DNA from: Flavobacterium sp. | GTDB taxonomy: Bacteria > Bacteroidota > Bacteroidia > Flavobacteriales > Flavobacteriaceae | Direction of reading: 5' to 3' | Length of the DNA stretch: 64,000 bases | Assembly: GCA_014379405.1 (NCBI GenBank) | Contig: JACMLU010000022.1 | Coordinates: 1-64,000, forward strand | Part shown: positions 26,225-37,156 of the stretch, in pieces | Layout: every line of letters begins with the position of its first letter | Position numbering within the stretch: the stretch's first letter is position 1 | Program-made: the position numbers and the translations under genes | Notes under the pieces: model-generated | Databases searched by the model: none | Seen by the model: the letters and a program-made list of their open reading frames with translations, nothing else | Told to the model about the DNA's origin: nothing

Positions 26225-27820
26225 ATGCATAATAATTCCATTTTCAAGCAATTTCTATTGGTCGCATGTGTCGTCCTTTTTGTTTCGTGTGATAAAGACT
26301 ATAATGTAATTGGGGACGGTTTAATTGGTGATAACCATTTTGACTTGGACAAGGATAACTTAAGTACGGTACAATCAACTTGGAAAAAAACAGGTCCTAT
26401 TGCTTCAAATAATTTGGATGTTAATTCTTTAGGCGTTTTAGATAATACCGCATTTGGACAAACAACTGCTAATTTTGCTACACAAGTTCAATTGGCTAGT
26501 GTAAATCCTGTAATTGATTCTAACCTAGGTCAAGCTGTAGAAAGCGTTACGCTTTATATACCATACTTTACCAATTCAACAGTAACTACTGGTACTGACG
26601 GAAGACCTATTTACAAGTTGGATTCTATTTATGGAAACAAGACTTCGAAAATTAAATTAAGCATTTACGAAAATAAATATTTATTGGGAAGTAAAAATAC
26701 TGAACCCGGCGCTCCTCTTTTAGATCCTGATTATCCTCAATTGTATTATACAAATCAAAATTCAGTTTTTAATGATATAAAGGGAGAGCTTTTATGCGAA
26801 AACAATGCTTTTATTTTTAGCGAAAAAGAATATGCAGACCCAGTAGCTGCTACTACAACCGCTGCAGCAACAACAACATATACAGCCCCAGGAATGCGAT
26901 TAGATTTAAATAAGGCATTTTTTCAGAAATTGTTGTTTGATAAATCTTCTTTGGGTTATAGTTTGGCATCGAATGCTGAATTTGAACAATACTTCAAAGG
27001 TTTGTATTTTAACGTTGCAAAAGCAGATGTAGAGGGAGTATTAGCAATGATGAATTTTAAAAAAGGTACAATAGTTGTAAAATACAAAGAAAAAGCACTT
27101 GCTACTGATGCAACTGTATCTGTTGATAAATCAATTACTCTAAACCTTACGGGTAATACGGTTAATTTACTAAACAATGAACCTAGTACTGTATCAGATT
27201 CTTATTCCAATCCAAAAGCAGACAGACTCTATTTAAGAGGAGGAGAAGGTAGCGTTGCTACTATCGATTTGTTTAATCCAAATGTTGATGTTGTAACTTA
27301 TAATAGAAAAACTAAAACCATTGACCCGGGAAGCAATAAAATTCCAGATGAATTAGATTATATCAAAGAAAAAGGATGGTTGATTAACGAAGCCAGTTTA
27401 ACTTTTTATATTGATCAAACTCTAATGACTGGTGTGACTGAGCCAAGTAGAATATTTTTGTATGATATAAATAATAAACAGGTACTTTCCGCAGGTGTTG
27501 TCGAAAAAGATGTAGTTGGACATGGTCTGAAATACAGAGTTAAAATTACGGATTATATTAGAGGTCTTGTAATTAACGATAATACAAATGTAAAAATAGG
27601 TGTTTCTGTTTCTCAGGTAATATCGAATGTTAAATTCAAAAAAACAAAAGACGCACCTCCTTATGCTCAATGGCAGCTACTAACAGCGTTAGAAAAAAAC
27701 GCTTATTTTTTCCCTGAATCTTCTGTTATGAGTCCTCTAGGAACAATTCTTTATGGAAGTAATGCGGTTCCTGAGGATAAAAAATTAAAACTTGAAATTT
27801 ATTATACAAAAACTAAATAA
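26225..27820 (+). CDS. DUF4270 family lipoprotein
   Basis: A 531-residue lipoprotein whose signal peptide ends in the lipobox LFVSC (Cys about residue 22), followed by DKDYNVIGDGLIG. Position after the signal and overall length match DUF4270, a beta-rich family of unknown function restricted to Bacteroidota. Characteristic parts are VTLYIPYF, IKLSIYEN and the late INEASLTFYIDQTL. It is probably anchored in the outer membrane. It starts 21 nt after the glycogen-synthase-like gene and ends 8 nt before glmS, so the three are likely one operon. Confidence 0.85.
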   Translation: MHNNSIFKQFLLVACVVLFVSCDKDYNVIGDGLIGDNHFDLDKDNLSTVQSTWKKTGPIASNNLDVNSLGVLDNTAFGQTTANFATQVQLASVNPVIDSNLGQAVESVTLYIPYFTNSTVTTGTDGRPIYKLDSIYGNKTSKIKLSIYENKYLLGSKNTEPGAPLLDPDYPQLYYTNQNSVFNDIKGELLCENNAFIFSEKEYADPVAATTTAAATTTYTAPGMRLDLNKAFFQKLLFDKSSLGYSLASNAEFEQYFKGLYFNVAKADVEGVLAMMNFKKGTIVVKYKEKALATDATVSVDKSITLNLTGNTVNLLNNEPSTVSDSYSNPKADRLYLRGGEGSVATIDLFNPNVDVVTYNRKTKTIDPGSNKIPDELDYIKEKGWLINEASLTFYIDQTLMTGVTEPSRIFLYDINNKQVLSAGVVEKDVVGHGLKYRVKITDYIRGLVINDNTNVKIGVSVSQVISNVKFKKTKDAPPYAQWQLLTALEKNAYFFPESSVMSPLGTILYGSNAVPEDKKLKLEIYYTKTK

Positions 27821-27828
27821 CCCAAATT

Positions 27829-29676
27829 ATGTGTGGAATAGTTGGATACATCGGTTATAGAGAAGCTTATCCTATTGTTATTAAAGGTCTAAAAAGACTT
27901 GAATATAGAGGATATGATAGTGCAGGAGCTATGTTGTTTGACGGGAATGACTTAAAACTTTGCAAAACAAAAGGTAAAGTTTTAGATCTTGAAGAGAAAG
28001 CTTCAAAAGAAATTGCTACCAATGGAACAATTGGAATTGGACATACACGTTGGGCGACACATGGTGTTCCAAACGATGTGAATTCCCATCCGCATCTTTC
28101 TAATTCAGGTGATTTAGCCATAATTCACAATGGTATTATTGAAAATTATGCTCCACTTAAAGAAGAATTAATAAAAAGAGGATATGTCTTCCATTCTGAT
28201 ACAGATACCGAAGTACTTGTAAATCTTATCGAAGAAATTCAGAAAAAAGAAAACCTAAAATTAGGGAAGGCTGTTCAGGTTGCATTAAACCAAGTGTTTG
28301 GAGCATATGCAATAGCCGTTTTTGACAAGAAAAACCCCGATGAAATTGTAGTGGCTCGTTTAGGAAGTCCATTGGCAATAGGAATTGGTGAAGGTGAATA
28401 TTTTATTGCCTCAGATGCTTCACCATTTATAGAATATACTTCGAATGCTGTTTATCTAGAAGATGGAGAAATGGCAAACATCAGGTTGCACAAACCGATG
28501 AAAGTTCGTAAAATTAAAGATGATTCCTTGGTTGATCCTTATATTCAAGAACTTCAAATGAATTTGGAGCAAATTGAAAAAGGGGGTTACGATCACTTTA
28601 TGTTAAAAGAAATATACGAACAGCCAAGTGTTATAAGAGACACTTTTAGAGGGAGGTTACATGCAAATGAAGGCATTATTCAAATGTCGGGTGTTGAAGA
28701 CAACTTGGAAAAATTTCTAAATGCCGAAAGAATAATAATAGTTGCTTGCGGAACTTCGTGGCATGCAGGATTAGTTGCAGAATATATTTTCGAAGAATTT
28801 GCTCGTATTCCTGTTGAAGTCGAATATGCTTCGGAGTTTAGATATAGGAACCCAATTATTGGCCCTAAAGATGTTGTTATTGCTATTTCTCAATCTGGAG
28901 AAACCGCCGATACAATGGCTGCTATAAAATTGGCCAAAGAAAAAGGAGCATTTGTTTTTGGTGTTTGTAATGTTGTAGGTTCTTCTATTTCTAGAGAAAC
29001 ACATGCAGGAACGCATACACATGCAGGTCCTGAAATTGGTGTAGCTTCTACAAAAGCATTTACCACTCAAATTACTGTTTTAACAATGATAGCCTTGCGT
29101 TTGGCAAAAGCAAAAGGAACTTTAAGTAATACGGATTATCATAGGTATTTACAAGAATTAGAAATCATTCCTGAAAAAGTTAAAGAGGCTTTGGAAACTA
29201 ATGATAGAGCAAAAGAAATTGCTTTAGTTTTTAAAAATTCACATAATTGTCTGTATTTAGGAAGAGGGTATAACTTTCCGGTTGCTTTGGAAGGGGCATT
29301 AAAACTAAAAGAAATATCCTATGTCCATGCTGAAGGTTATCCTGCAGCCGAAATGAAACACGGACCAATTGCTTTGATTGACGATCAAATGCCGGTTGTT
29401 ATAATTGCTCCAAAGCAAGGACATTATGATAAAATAGTAAGTAACATTCAGGAGATTAAATCCAGAAGCGGCATAATCATCGCAGTGGTGACTAAAGGAG
29501 ATACACAAGTGCGAGAATTAGCTGATTATATTATTGAAATTCCAGAAACTTCAGATGCCTTGTCTCCATTAATTACAACCATTCCATTACAATTACTGTC
29601 TTACCACATTGCGGTTATGAGAGGTTGTAATGTAGATCAACCAAGAAACTTAGCTAAGTCTGTTACTGTTGAATAA
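27829..29676 (+). CDS. glmS: glutamine--fructose-6-phosphate transaminase (isomerizing)
   Basis: GlmS makes glucosamine-6-phosphate from fructose-6-phosphate and glutamine, the entry to peptidoglycan and LPS amino sugars. The 615 residues begin MCGIVGYIG with the catalytic Cys at position 2. The glutaminase domain (1-220) contains YRGYDSAG and GHTRWATHG, followed by two SIS isomerase domains (about 285-420 and 455-600) with CGTSWHAG, SQSGETADT and the C-terminal PRNLAKSVTVE. No glmS ribozyme is visible in the 8-nt gap upstream. A terminator follows. Confidence 0.98.
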   Translation: MCGIVGYIGYREAYPIVIKGLKRLEYRGYDSAGAMLFDGNDLKLCKTKGKVLDLEEKASKEIATNGTIGIGHTRWATHGVPNDVNSHPHLSNSGDLAIIHNGIIENYAPLKEELIKRGYVFHSDTDTEVLVNLIEEIQKKENLKLGKAVQVALNQVFGAYAIAVFDKKNPDEIVVARLGSPLAIGIGEGEYFIASDASPFIEYTSNAVYLEDGEMANIRLHKPMKVRKIKDDSLVDPYIQELQMNLEQIEKGGYDHFMLKEIYEQPSVIRDTFRGRLHANEGIIQMSGVEDNLEKFLNAERIIIVACGTSWHAGLVAEYIFEEFARIPVEVEYASEFRYRNPIIGPKDVVIAISQSGETADTMAAIKLAKEKGAFVFGVCNVVGSSISRETHAGTHTHAGPEIGVASTKAFTTQITVLTMIALRLAKAKGTLSNTDYHRYLQELEIIPEKVKEALETNDRAKEIALVFKNSHNCLYLGRGYNFPVALEGALKLKEISYVHAEGYPAAEMKHGPIALIDDQMPVVIIAPKQGHYDKIVSNIQEIKSRSGIIIAVVTKGDTQVRELADYIIEIPETSDALSPLITTIPLQLLSYHIAVMRGCNVDQPRNLAKSVTVE

Positions 29677-29702
29677 GTAATAACTTACATACTGTTTAAT
29701 TT

Positions 29703-29728
29703 AAAGCGAGATTTATTCTCGCTTTTTT
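29703..29728 (+). terminator. intrinsic terminator of glmS
   Basis: AAAGCGAGA (29703-29711) pairs with TCTCGCTTT (29717-29725), running into a T tract to 29728, 27 nt after the glmS stop. Confidence 0.88.
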
Positions 29729-29967
29729 ATTTATGTTGAATTGCTATTTTTTTAAGTAAAATGATGCTTTTTCGTTGGTTTTTATATGCGCGCATATTAG
29801 TTTTATTGATTTTTAATGAAAAAAAGTGCATATTTTTTTTAATCAACAATGTGAAATAATCACAAATAGCCCAATAAAATTATTGATTATTATTTATTCT
29901 CACCCTTTTTATAATAATGTCAAAAATGTTTTTAAATTTACTTTGCCAACCAATAAAACTTAACCTA

Positions 29968-32823
29968 ATGAGAGTTTATTTTCAAATTCTAGCTTTGCTT
30001 TTTTGTAGCATTACTTTTGCTCAAAACACAATTACAGGGTCTGTTACGGACAGTAACGGCCAACCTATTCCTGGTGCCAATATCCAAGTAATTGGCGACA
30101 AAGCGGGAACAGCAACCGACGTCGATGGAAAATTTAATTTAACTTCATCAAAAGCGCTTCCTTTTACAATTGAAGTTACAAGTTTGGGTCACGAAACTAA
30201 AAAAGTAAGTGTTACTACAAACAATCAAAATGTCAATATAAAACTTATAGGAGAAGAAACAAAATTGAGTGAAGTGGTAATTTCTGCTTCAAGAACACCT
30301 GAGCGAATTTTAGAATCTCCGGTTACTATTGAAAGAATGGGAATTAAGGAAATTAAAAGAACGGCATCACCCACTTTTTATGATGGATTGGAAAATCTGA
30401 AAGAAGTACAAATGAACACCAGTAGTTTAACCTTCAAGTCCATTAATACTAGGGGTTTTGCAACGGTTTCAAATACTCGATTTATGCAATTAGTAGATGG
30501 AATGGATAATTCATCTCCCTTATTGAATTTTGTGTTGGGGAATATGATTGGAGTTTCGGATATTGATGTTCAAAGCGTGGAATTATTACCCGGAGCATCC
30601 TCTGCATTGTATGGCGCAAATGCCTTTAATGGAATTATGTTTATGAACAGCAAAAGTCCGTTTGATTTCCCGGGTATTTCAGCTTATTTAAAATATGGAG
30701 CGACCAGCCAAGATGCTGCAGGAACAAATAGTTTTTATGATTTTGGAATAAGAATGGCGCATAAGTTCAATAATTATTTTGCTGCAAAAGCCAATTTCAC
30801 CTATATGGATGGAACGGATTGGTATGCAACAAATTATGATGACAGAACCCGTCAAGGACAAGGAATTACCAGAAGTAATAACGATTATGATGGAATCAAT
30901 ATATATGGGGATGAGCAAAAAATATACAATCTAAATGACGTAGGAAAAGCTATGGTTGCAAATGGTAGTTGGGCTTCTTTTGGTTTGCCAGCAGCTTGGG
31001 CGACGGCATTGCCTAGGGATTATGTGACAAGAACTGGGTACAATGAGGTTGACTTAACAAATAATAAAGCCAGTAATACTAAAATGGATTTTTCTTTTCA
31101 TTTAAGACCGTTTGGAGATGAAAGAGTAGAAGTAATTTGGCAAAGTAAATTTGGATTCGGGAATGCAATTTATCAAGGAGCAAACAGATATAATCTGAAT
31201 AATTTCTATATGTCTCAGCATAAATTAGAAGTAAAAGGCAAAAACTTTTTCGTAAGAGGATATGTTACTTCAGAAGATGGAGGAAAATCGTATGATATGA
31301 ATTTTACCGGAACCCATATAAACGAAATGTGGAAACCAGATGCTACATGGTACGGTACTTATGCAGCAAATTATGCTGGGGCAATCAACAATCCATCAAG
31401 TCCTTTGTTTGGAAATGTCGCTGGATCCAATGCTTTTGCACGGTCACAAGCAGATTCAGGTAGATTAATACCGGGAACAGCAGCTTTTCAGTCTGCTTTT
31501 AATACTGTAATTGCTGATCCAAGTTCATTAACTGGTTCGAAATTAGTAGATAATTCTAAAATATATCATTCAGATGCTAATTATAACTTTAAAGACCTTA
31601 TTAAATTTGGAGAAATTCAAGTAGGCGGATCTTATAGAGATTATCAATTGGATTCTCACGGTAGAATTTATACAGATGCAAATAGCCTTATTAAATACAG
31701 CGAATATGGAGTTTATATGCAGTTGCAGAAAAAATTTATGGAGGATAGATTCAAATTTACAGGCTCCATTCGTTATGACAAAGCCACAAACTTTGATGGA
31801 AATTATTCTCCAAGAGTGTCCTTGGTGTATTCTGGTGGTGAAAAAAAACAACACAATTTCAGGGCTTCTTACCAAACTGGTTTTAGAAACCCAACTACAC
31901 AGGATCAATATATAGGATTCAATGTGGGTTATGCAGCACTTGTGGGTTCAGCGGCTGATAACTTGACAAGATTTACAGAAACATTCCCTGTTGCAACTGC
32001 AACTGGTCAATTTTTTGCTGGAGGAGCAACTGCTACAATGACAGGGGAAAATGCTTATTACAATTCCTATACAAGAGAATCGGTGGGAGCTTTATTGGCA
32101 ACAGGTAATCCAGCGTTGTTGAAAAAAACAAATGTAGCATTAGTGAAGCCAGAGGAGGTGCAAGCATTTGAACTTGGATATCGTTCTCAAATTAAGGAAC
32201 TCAATGTTGATCTTAATGGGTATTATAATATTTACAATAATTTCATAGGAAACACCACTGCTATTGCAACCTATTATGGAAAGGCACAAGATTCTCCAAA
32301 TCCTGCAGGAGGCGCAGCTGATCCAGGGGCACAGTCTTTGCACGCGCTTCAAAACAGCAATTTTAGAGCCTATCAATTATATACTAATACAGCTCCAGAA
32401 ATTCATTCATTGGGATTTGGAATTGGTCTTTCTAAAAAAATGTTGGGAAATTATGATTTTGGAATCAATTATAACTATTCGCAATTTGATTTTGACCAAG
32501 CAAAAGACCCAGGTTTCGAAGCAGGTTTCAATACGCCAAAACATAGAGTTAAAGCCTCTGTTGGAAATGACAAATTAATTAAAAATCTTGGTTTCAATGC
32601 CAGTGTAAGATGGAATAGCGAGTATATGTGGGAATCCACAATGGTCGATGGAATGATTGAATCTGCAACAGTTGTTGATGCGCAAATCAATTATGGACTT
32701 CCAAAATTAAAGTCGGTAATTAAAATTGGTGCCACAAATATTGCAGGAAAAGAATATATTCAAGTATTAGGTGCTGGAGCAATCGGACAACAATATTTTG
32801 CTTCTTGGACAATTAATCCATAA
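29968..32823 (+). CDS. TonB-dependent receptor
   Basis: A 951-residue outer-membrane receptor that imports a ligand with energy from TonB. The ATG at 29968 gives the signal peptide MRVYFQILALLFCSITFAQ; an in-frame start 51 nt upstream would spoil it. An N-terminal carboxypeptidase-like regulatory domain (about 22-105, ITGSVTDSNGQPIPGANI) is followed by the plug (about 115-235, RTPERILESPVTIER and VELLPGASSALYGANAFNG) and a beta-barrel to the end. No SusD partner lies beside it, so it is not a typical polysaccharide-utilisation pair. Ligand unknown. The last residues NP are unusual, as barrels commonly end in Phe or Tyr. Confidence 0.93.
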   Translation: MRVYFQILALLFCSITFAQNTITGSVTDSNGQPIPGANIQVIGDKAGTATDVDGKFNLTSSKALPFTIEVTSLGHETKKVSVTTNNQNVNIKLIGEETKLSEVVISASRTPERILESPVTIERMGIKEIKRTASPTFYDGLENLKEVQMNTSSLTFKSINTRGFATVSNTRFMQLVDGMDNSSPLLNFVLGNMIGVSDIDVQSVELLPGASSALYGANAFNGIMFMNSKSPFDFPGISAYLKYGATSQDAAGTNSFYDFGIRMAHKFNNYFAAKANFTYMDGTDWYATNYDDRTRQGQGITRSNNDYDGINIYGDEQKIYNLNDVGKAMVANGSWASFGLPAAWATALPRDYVTRTGYNEVDLTNNKASNTKMDFSFHLRPFGDERVEVIWQSKFGFGNAIYQGANRYNLNNFYMSQHKLEVKGKNFFVRGYVTSEDGGKSYDMNFTGTHINEMWKPDATWYGTYAANYAGAINNPSSPLFGNVAGSNAFARSQADSGRLIPGTAAFQSAFNTVIADPSSLTGSKLVDNSKIYHSDANYNFKDLIKFGEIQVGGSYRDYQLDSHGRIYTDANSLIKYSEYGVYMQLQKKFMEDRFKFTGSIRYDKATNFDGNYSPRVSLVYSGGEKKQHNFRASYQTGFRNPTTQDQYIGFNVGYAALVGSAADNLTRFTETFPVATATGQFFAGGATATMTGENAYYNSYTRESVGALLATGNPALLKKTNVALVKPEEVQAFELGYRSQIKELNVDLNGYYNIYNNFIGNTTAIATYYGKAQDSPNPAGGAADPGAQSLHALQNSNFRAYQLYTNTAPEIHSLGFGIGLSKKMLGNYDFGINYNYSQFDFDQAKDPGFEAGFNTPKHRVKASVGNDKLIKNLGFNASVRWNSEYMWESTMVDGMIESATVVDAQINYGLPKLKSVIKIGATNIAGKEYIQVLGAGAIGQQYFASWTINP

Positions 32824-32842
32824 TGCATTTAATTTATTTTTT

Positions 32843-32872
32843 AAAACCATCATGGCAACGTGATGGTTTTTT
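32843..32872 (+). terminator. intrinsic terminator of the TonB receptor gene
   Basis: AAAACCATCA (32843-32852) pairs with TGATGGTTTT (32861-32870), followed by T residues. The spelling ends 20 nt after the stop codon. Confidence 0.88.
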
Positions 32873-32879
32873 GGTTTTT

Positions 32880-32950
32880 AGACTCTTTTTTATGCTTATT
32901 TTGCTTCTTTAAGCAGGTTGTGTAAAAGAGTCTTTTTTTTTATAAAAAAA
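32880..32950 (+). terminator. second, long-loop hairpin with T-run
   Basis: AGACTCTTTT (32880-32889) pairs with AAAAGAGTCT (32934-32943), followed by eight T residues. The 44-nt loop contains a smaller GCTT/AAGC hairpin. It lies between the receptor terminator and the atpD promoter. Confidence 0.6.
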
Positions 32951-32953
32951 GTA

Positions 32954-32984
32954 TTGATTTTTATATTTTAAAAAATTACCTTTG
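32954..32984 (+). promoter_or_regulatory. Bacteroidota promoter of atpD-atpC
   Basis: TTG at 32954-32956, a 20-nt spacer and TACCTTTG at 32977-32984. The leader to the atpD ATG is about 78 nt. Confidence 0.65.
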
Positions 32985-33064
32985 CGCACTGAAAATGCAT
33001 CCAGTCGATTAGTTTCGTTTGGATGCGTTTCATAAACCTGAATAGCTATTTAATAAATACATAA

Positions 33065-34579
<1,515 letters not shown>

Positions 34580-34591
34580 TATAATTATGAA

Positions 34592-34650
34592 TTATGAGTT
34601 ATAAATTATGAGTTTCAACTCACTTATAACTCATAACTTATAACTCATAA
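34592..34650. repeat. inverted TTATGAGTTATAA repeat between atpD and atpC
   Basis: 21-nt arms (34592-34612 and 34630-34650) are complementary but for one base. The whole 81-nt gap is made of ATTATGAGT/ACTCATAAT words. It sits inside an operon, so it is either a read-through hairpin that attenuates atpC or a neutral insertion. Confidence 0.65.
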
Positions 34651-34660
34651 CTAAAAAAAT

Positions 34661-34942
34661 ATGTTATTAGAAATAGTATCACCAGAAGCAAAATTATTTT
34701 CAGGAGAAATAACTTCCATTTCACTTCCAGGAGTTGATGGACACTTTCAAATGTTGAATAATCACGCGCCAATAGTTTCATTACTTCAAAAAGGACTTGT
34801 AAAAATTACAGCTCCTAGTTTCAAGTTCAGTAGCGAATCAGAAAGGTTATTTACGAAAGTAAACGATCAAAACTACACTTTAGCTATCAATTCTGGAACT
34901 ATCGAAATGAAAGACAATAAAGTAATTGTTTTAGCCGACTAA
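34661..34942 (+). CDS. atpC: F-type ATP synthase subunit epsilon
   Basis: Subunit epsilon of the F1 central stalk. The 93 residues correspond to the N-terminal beta-sandwich only (LEIVSPEAKLFSGEI, LPGVDGHFQMLNNHAPIVSLLQKG). The C-terminal regulatory helical hairpin of longer family members is missing, which is usual for the short form in Bacteroidota. It follows atpD after an 81-nt palindromic gap and is ended by a terminator. Confidence 0.95.
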   Translation: MLLEIVSPEAKLFSGEITSISLPGVDGHFQMLNNHAPIVSLLQKGLVKITAPSFKFSSESERLFTKVNDQNYTLAINSGTIEMKDNKVIVLAD

Positions 34943-34963
34943 GACAATTTTACTATAAAAACG

Positions 34964-34995
34964 AAAGCCAAGCAGAAATGTTTGGCTTTTTTTTT
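34964..34995 (+). terminator. intrinsic terminator of atpDC
   Basis: AAAGCCAA (34964-34971) pairs with TTGGCTTT (34982-34989), followed by a run of T to 34995. Confidence 0.85.
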
Positions 34996-35082
34996 GGAGC
35001 TATTTCCAGCTGTCCTCTATATCTCTTGTGGCTCCCGATAACTATCGGGACGCCACAAGAGGATGCCGTTTCTATCTGGGCT
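34996..35082. repeat. variable-core palindromic repeat, copy 2
   Basis: Begins GGAGCTATTTCCAGCTGTCC and ends AGGATGCCGTTTCTATCTGG then GCT. The core is a long hairpin: 35023-35040 pairs with 35043-35061 with one bulged base, tipped by TCCCGATA/TATCGGGA. The right end agrees closely with the reverse complement of the element at 54229-54297, while the cores differ completely. Confidence 0.7.
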
Positions 35083-35104
35083 AAAAATATAGAAAACTAA
35101 ATGT

Positions 35105-35170
35105 ATTTTAATAAAAAATCCGTTTTATCCGTGTTTTTGCTTTAGCAAATCCGTTTCATCTGCGTCCCAT
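35105..35170. repeat. ATCCGT/ATCTGCGTCC repeat before bioF
   Basis: Words AATCCGTTTTATCC, CCGTTTCATC and TGCGTCCCAT match the right half of the CACAGATT/CGGATT repeat at 5057. Confidence 0.5.
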
Positions 35171-35177
35171 TTTTTCC

Positions 35178-35185
35178 TAACTTTG
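35178..35185 (+). promoter_or_regulatory. -7 box immediately before bioF
   Basis: TAACTTTG ends 5 nt before the bioF ATG, so a transcript started from it would be nearly or fully leaderless. A -33 TTG was not found. Confidence 0.4.
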
Positions 35186-35190
35186 CCCTT

Positions 35191-36345
35191 ATGAAGTTTC
35201 CAAAAAATCTCACATCCAAACTCGAAATTCGCATGCAAAACAATGCTTTGCGAAAATTGTCTTTACCCAATAAATTATTCGATTTTTCGTCTAATGATTA
35301 CATCGGATTCTCAAAGAACAAAGACATTTTCGAGCAAACACACCAGTATTTAATTGACACTAATTGTATCCAAAACGGAGCAACAGGTTCTCGATTAATT
35401 TCAGGAAACCACAAAGTCTACCAAGAAACAGAAAATTTTATTGCCAATTTCCATCAATCGGAAAGTGCGTTGATTTTCAATTCTGGTTACGATGCCAATG
35501 TTGGGTTTTTCAGTTCCGTTCCCCAAAAAGGAGATTTGATTTTGTACGATGAATTGTGTCACGCTTCTATTCGAGATGGAATTCAACTTTCGAATGCCAA
35601 GTCTTATAAATTCAAACACAATGATTTCGAAGACTTGGAAAAACTTACCGAAAGGTTTCAAACAGAACTTACCGAAGTCTATATCGTTACAGAAACCGTG
35701 TTTTCTATGGATGGCGATTGTCCCAATATGGAAGAATTAGTTGCCGTTTCCAACAAATACAATTGTTATTTAGTAGTTGACGAAGCGCATTCACTTGGTG
35801 TTTTTGGAGATAATGGAGAAGGTCTGGTTCAAATGTTGGGTTTGCAAGACCGAGTTTTTGCCCGAATAATGACTTTCGGAAAAGGATTGGGATGCCACGG
35901 CGCAGCAATTGTGGGAAGTCAGCAATTGAAAGATTATCTCGTCAATTTTTCCCGAAGTTTTATTTACACCACAGGACTTTCGCCGCATTCCGTTGCCACG
36001 ATTTTAGTGGGGTATGAACATTTGGAAACAGAAAAAACAACTATAGAAAAGCTTCGAGAAAACATCGTCCATTTCAATCAATTGAAGGGTCTTTTGGGAT
36101 TGAAACCAATGTTCGTCAGATCTAAATCGGCTATTCAAAGTGCTATAATTCCCGGAAACCAAAATGTAAAATCCATTGCCAGCCAACTTCAGGAAAAAGG
36201 TTTTGATGTGAAAGCCATATTGTCGCCAACCGTTCCAGAAGGTCAGGAACGATTGCGTTTCTGTTTACATAGTTACAATTCAAAAGAAGAAATCTCGGAA
36301 GTGTTGGCTTTGTTGAGTACCTTTGTTTTTTTAGAAAAATATTAA
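35191..36345 (+). CDS. bioF: 8-amino-7-oxononanoate synthase
   Basis: BioF, a PLP enzyme, condenses pimeloyl thioester with alanine to give 8-amino-7-oxononanoate (KAPA), the first ring-forming stage of biotin synthesis. The 384 residues show the alpha-oxoamine synthase signatures FSSNDYIGFS (near 31), GATGSRLISGNH, VVDEAHSLGVFG and the PLP-binding Lys in TFGKGLGCHGAA (near 231). The close homologue Kbl is less likely given the neighbours bioD and bioA. Confidence 0.95.
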   Translation: MKFPKNLTSKLEIRMQNNALRKLSLPNKLFDFSSNDYIGFSKNKDIFEQTHQYLIDTNCIQNGATGSRLISGNHKVYQETENFIANFHQSESALIFNSGYDANVGFFSSVPQKGDLILYDELCHASIRDGIQLSNAKSYKFKHNDFEDLEKLTERFQTELTEVYIVTETVFSMDGDCPNMEELVAVSNKYNCYLVVDEAHSLGVFGDNGEGLVQMLGLQDRVFARIMTFGKGLGCHGAAIVGSQQLKDYLVNFSRSFIYTTGLSPHSVATILVGYEHLETEKTTIEKLRENIVHFNQLKGLLGLKPMFVRSKSAIQSAIIPGNQNVKSIASQLQEKGFDVKAILSPTVPEGQERLRFCLHSYNSKEEISEVLALLSTFVFLEKY

Positions 36346-36352
36346 ATTATTA

Positions 36353-36448
36353 CACAAAGATTCACAAAGAGAAAAGACAAAGAAACACAAAGAAATTAAA
36401 AATAAAATCTTTGTGAATCTTCTTTTATCTTCGTGAGTCTTTGTGAAA
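36353..36448. repeat. CACAAAGA/TCTTTGTG palindrome between bioF and bioD
   Basis: The arm AAGATTCACAAAGA (36357-36370) is complementary to 36408-36421, and TCTTTGTG recurs at 36438-36445. It fills the whole 112-nt gap. It includes the GTG at 36443, so that codon is not a credible start for bioD. Confidence 0.6.
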
Positions 36449-36457
36449 CAAAAATCT

Positions 36458-37078
36458 ATGAAACTATTTATAACTGGAATTTCTACTGATGTTGGTAAAA
36501 CCATCGTCTCGGCCATCATTGTCGAAGCACTCGAAGCAGATTATTGGAAACCCATCCAAGCAGGCGATTTATACAATTCCGATAGTCATAAAATCAAAAA
36601 CTATATTTCGAATGATAAAACGGTCATTCACGAAAATAGCTATAAACTCAACACGCCAGCCAGTCCACATCTTGCAGCCGAATTGGATGGAATTACTATC
36701 AATTTAAAACAAATTACAGCACCTGAAACCAAAAATCATCTTGTCATTGAAGGTGCTGGAGGTGTTTTAGTTCCGTTAAATAATAGCGATTGTGTTATTG
36801 ATTTAATCCAAAAAGACTATAAAGTAATTGTTGTTTCCAGACATTATTTGGGAAGCATCAACCATACTTTGCTGACTATTGAAGCATTACAAAACAGAAA
36901 AATAAACATTGCAGGAATTATTTTCAGCGGAGATGAAAACAAATCTTCTGAAAGTATAATTTTAAATAAAACCGGAGTCAAATGTATTGGAAGAATAGCG
37001 CAAGAGCCTTATTTTGACCAAAATGTTATCAAAGAATACGCCGATTTGTTTCGAGATAATTTGTTGCAACTTCAATGA
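36458..37078 (+). CDS. bioD: dethiobiotin synthase
   Basis: BioD forms the ureido ring of dethiobiotin from DAPA, CO2 and ATP. The 206 residues begin MKLFITGISTDVGKT, carrying the P-loop of the family at the usual place; the ATG at 36458 is preferred to the GTG at 36443, which lies in a repeat. Other motifs are WKPIQAG and VIEGAGGVLVPLN. It sits between bioF and bioA on the same strand. Confidence 0.96.
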   Translation: MKLFITGISTDVGKTIVSAIIVEALEADYWKPIQAGDLYNSDSHKIKNYISNDKTVIHENSYKLNTPASPHLAAELDGITINLKQITAPETKNHLVIEGAGGVLVPLNNSDCVIDLIQKDYKVIVVSRHYLGSINHTLLTIEALQNRKINIAGIIFSGDENKSSESIILNKTGVKCIGRIAQEPYFDQNVIKEYADLFRDNLLQLQ

Positions 37079-37107
37079 CAATTTCAATTGCAAAAATCAA
37101 TTTTAAA

Positions 37108-37139
37108 AAGACTTAGCGACATAGCGTCTTTGCGGTAAA
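37108..37139. repeat. CTTAGCGACATAGCGTCTTTGCGG repeat before bioA
   Basis: A short GC-richer word set ending CTTTGCGG, 17 nt before the bioA ATG. It is comparable in position and ending with the CTTTGCGCC stretches before rsmA and the ketosynthase gene. The AT-rich stretch before it (37080-37107) resembles 13925-13960. Confidence 0.4.
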
Positions 37140-37156
37140 CTAGAATTTAAAATCAA

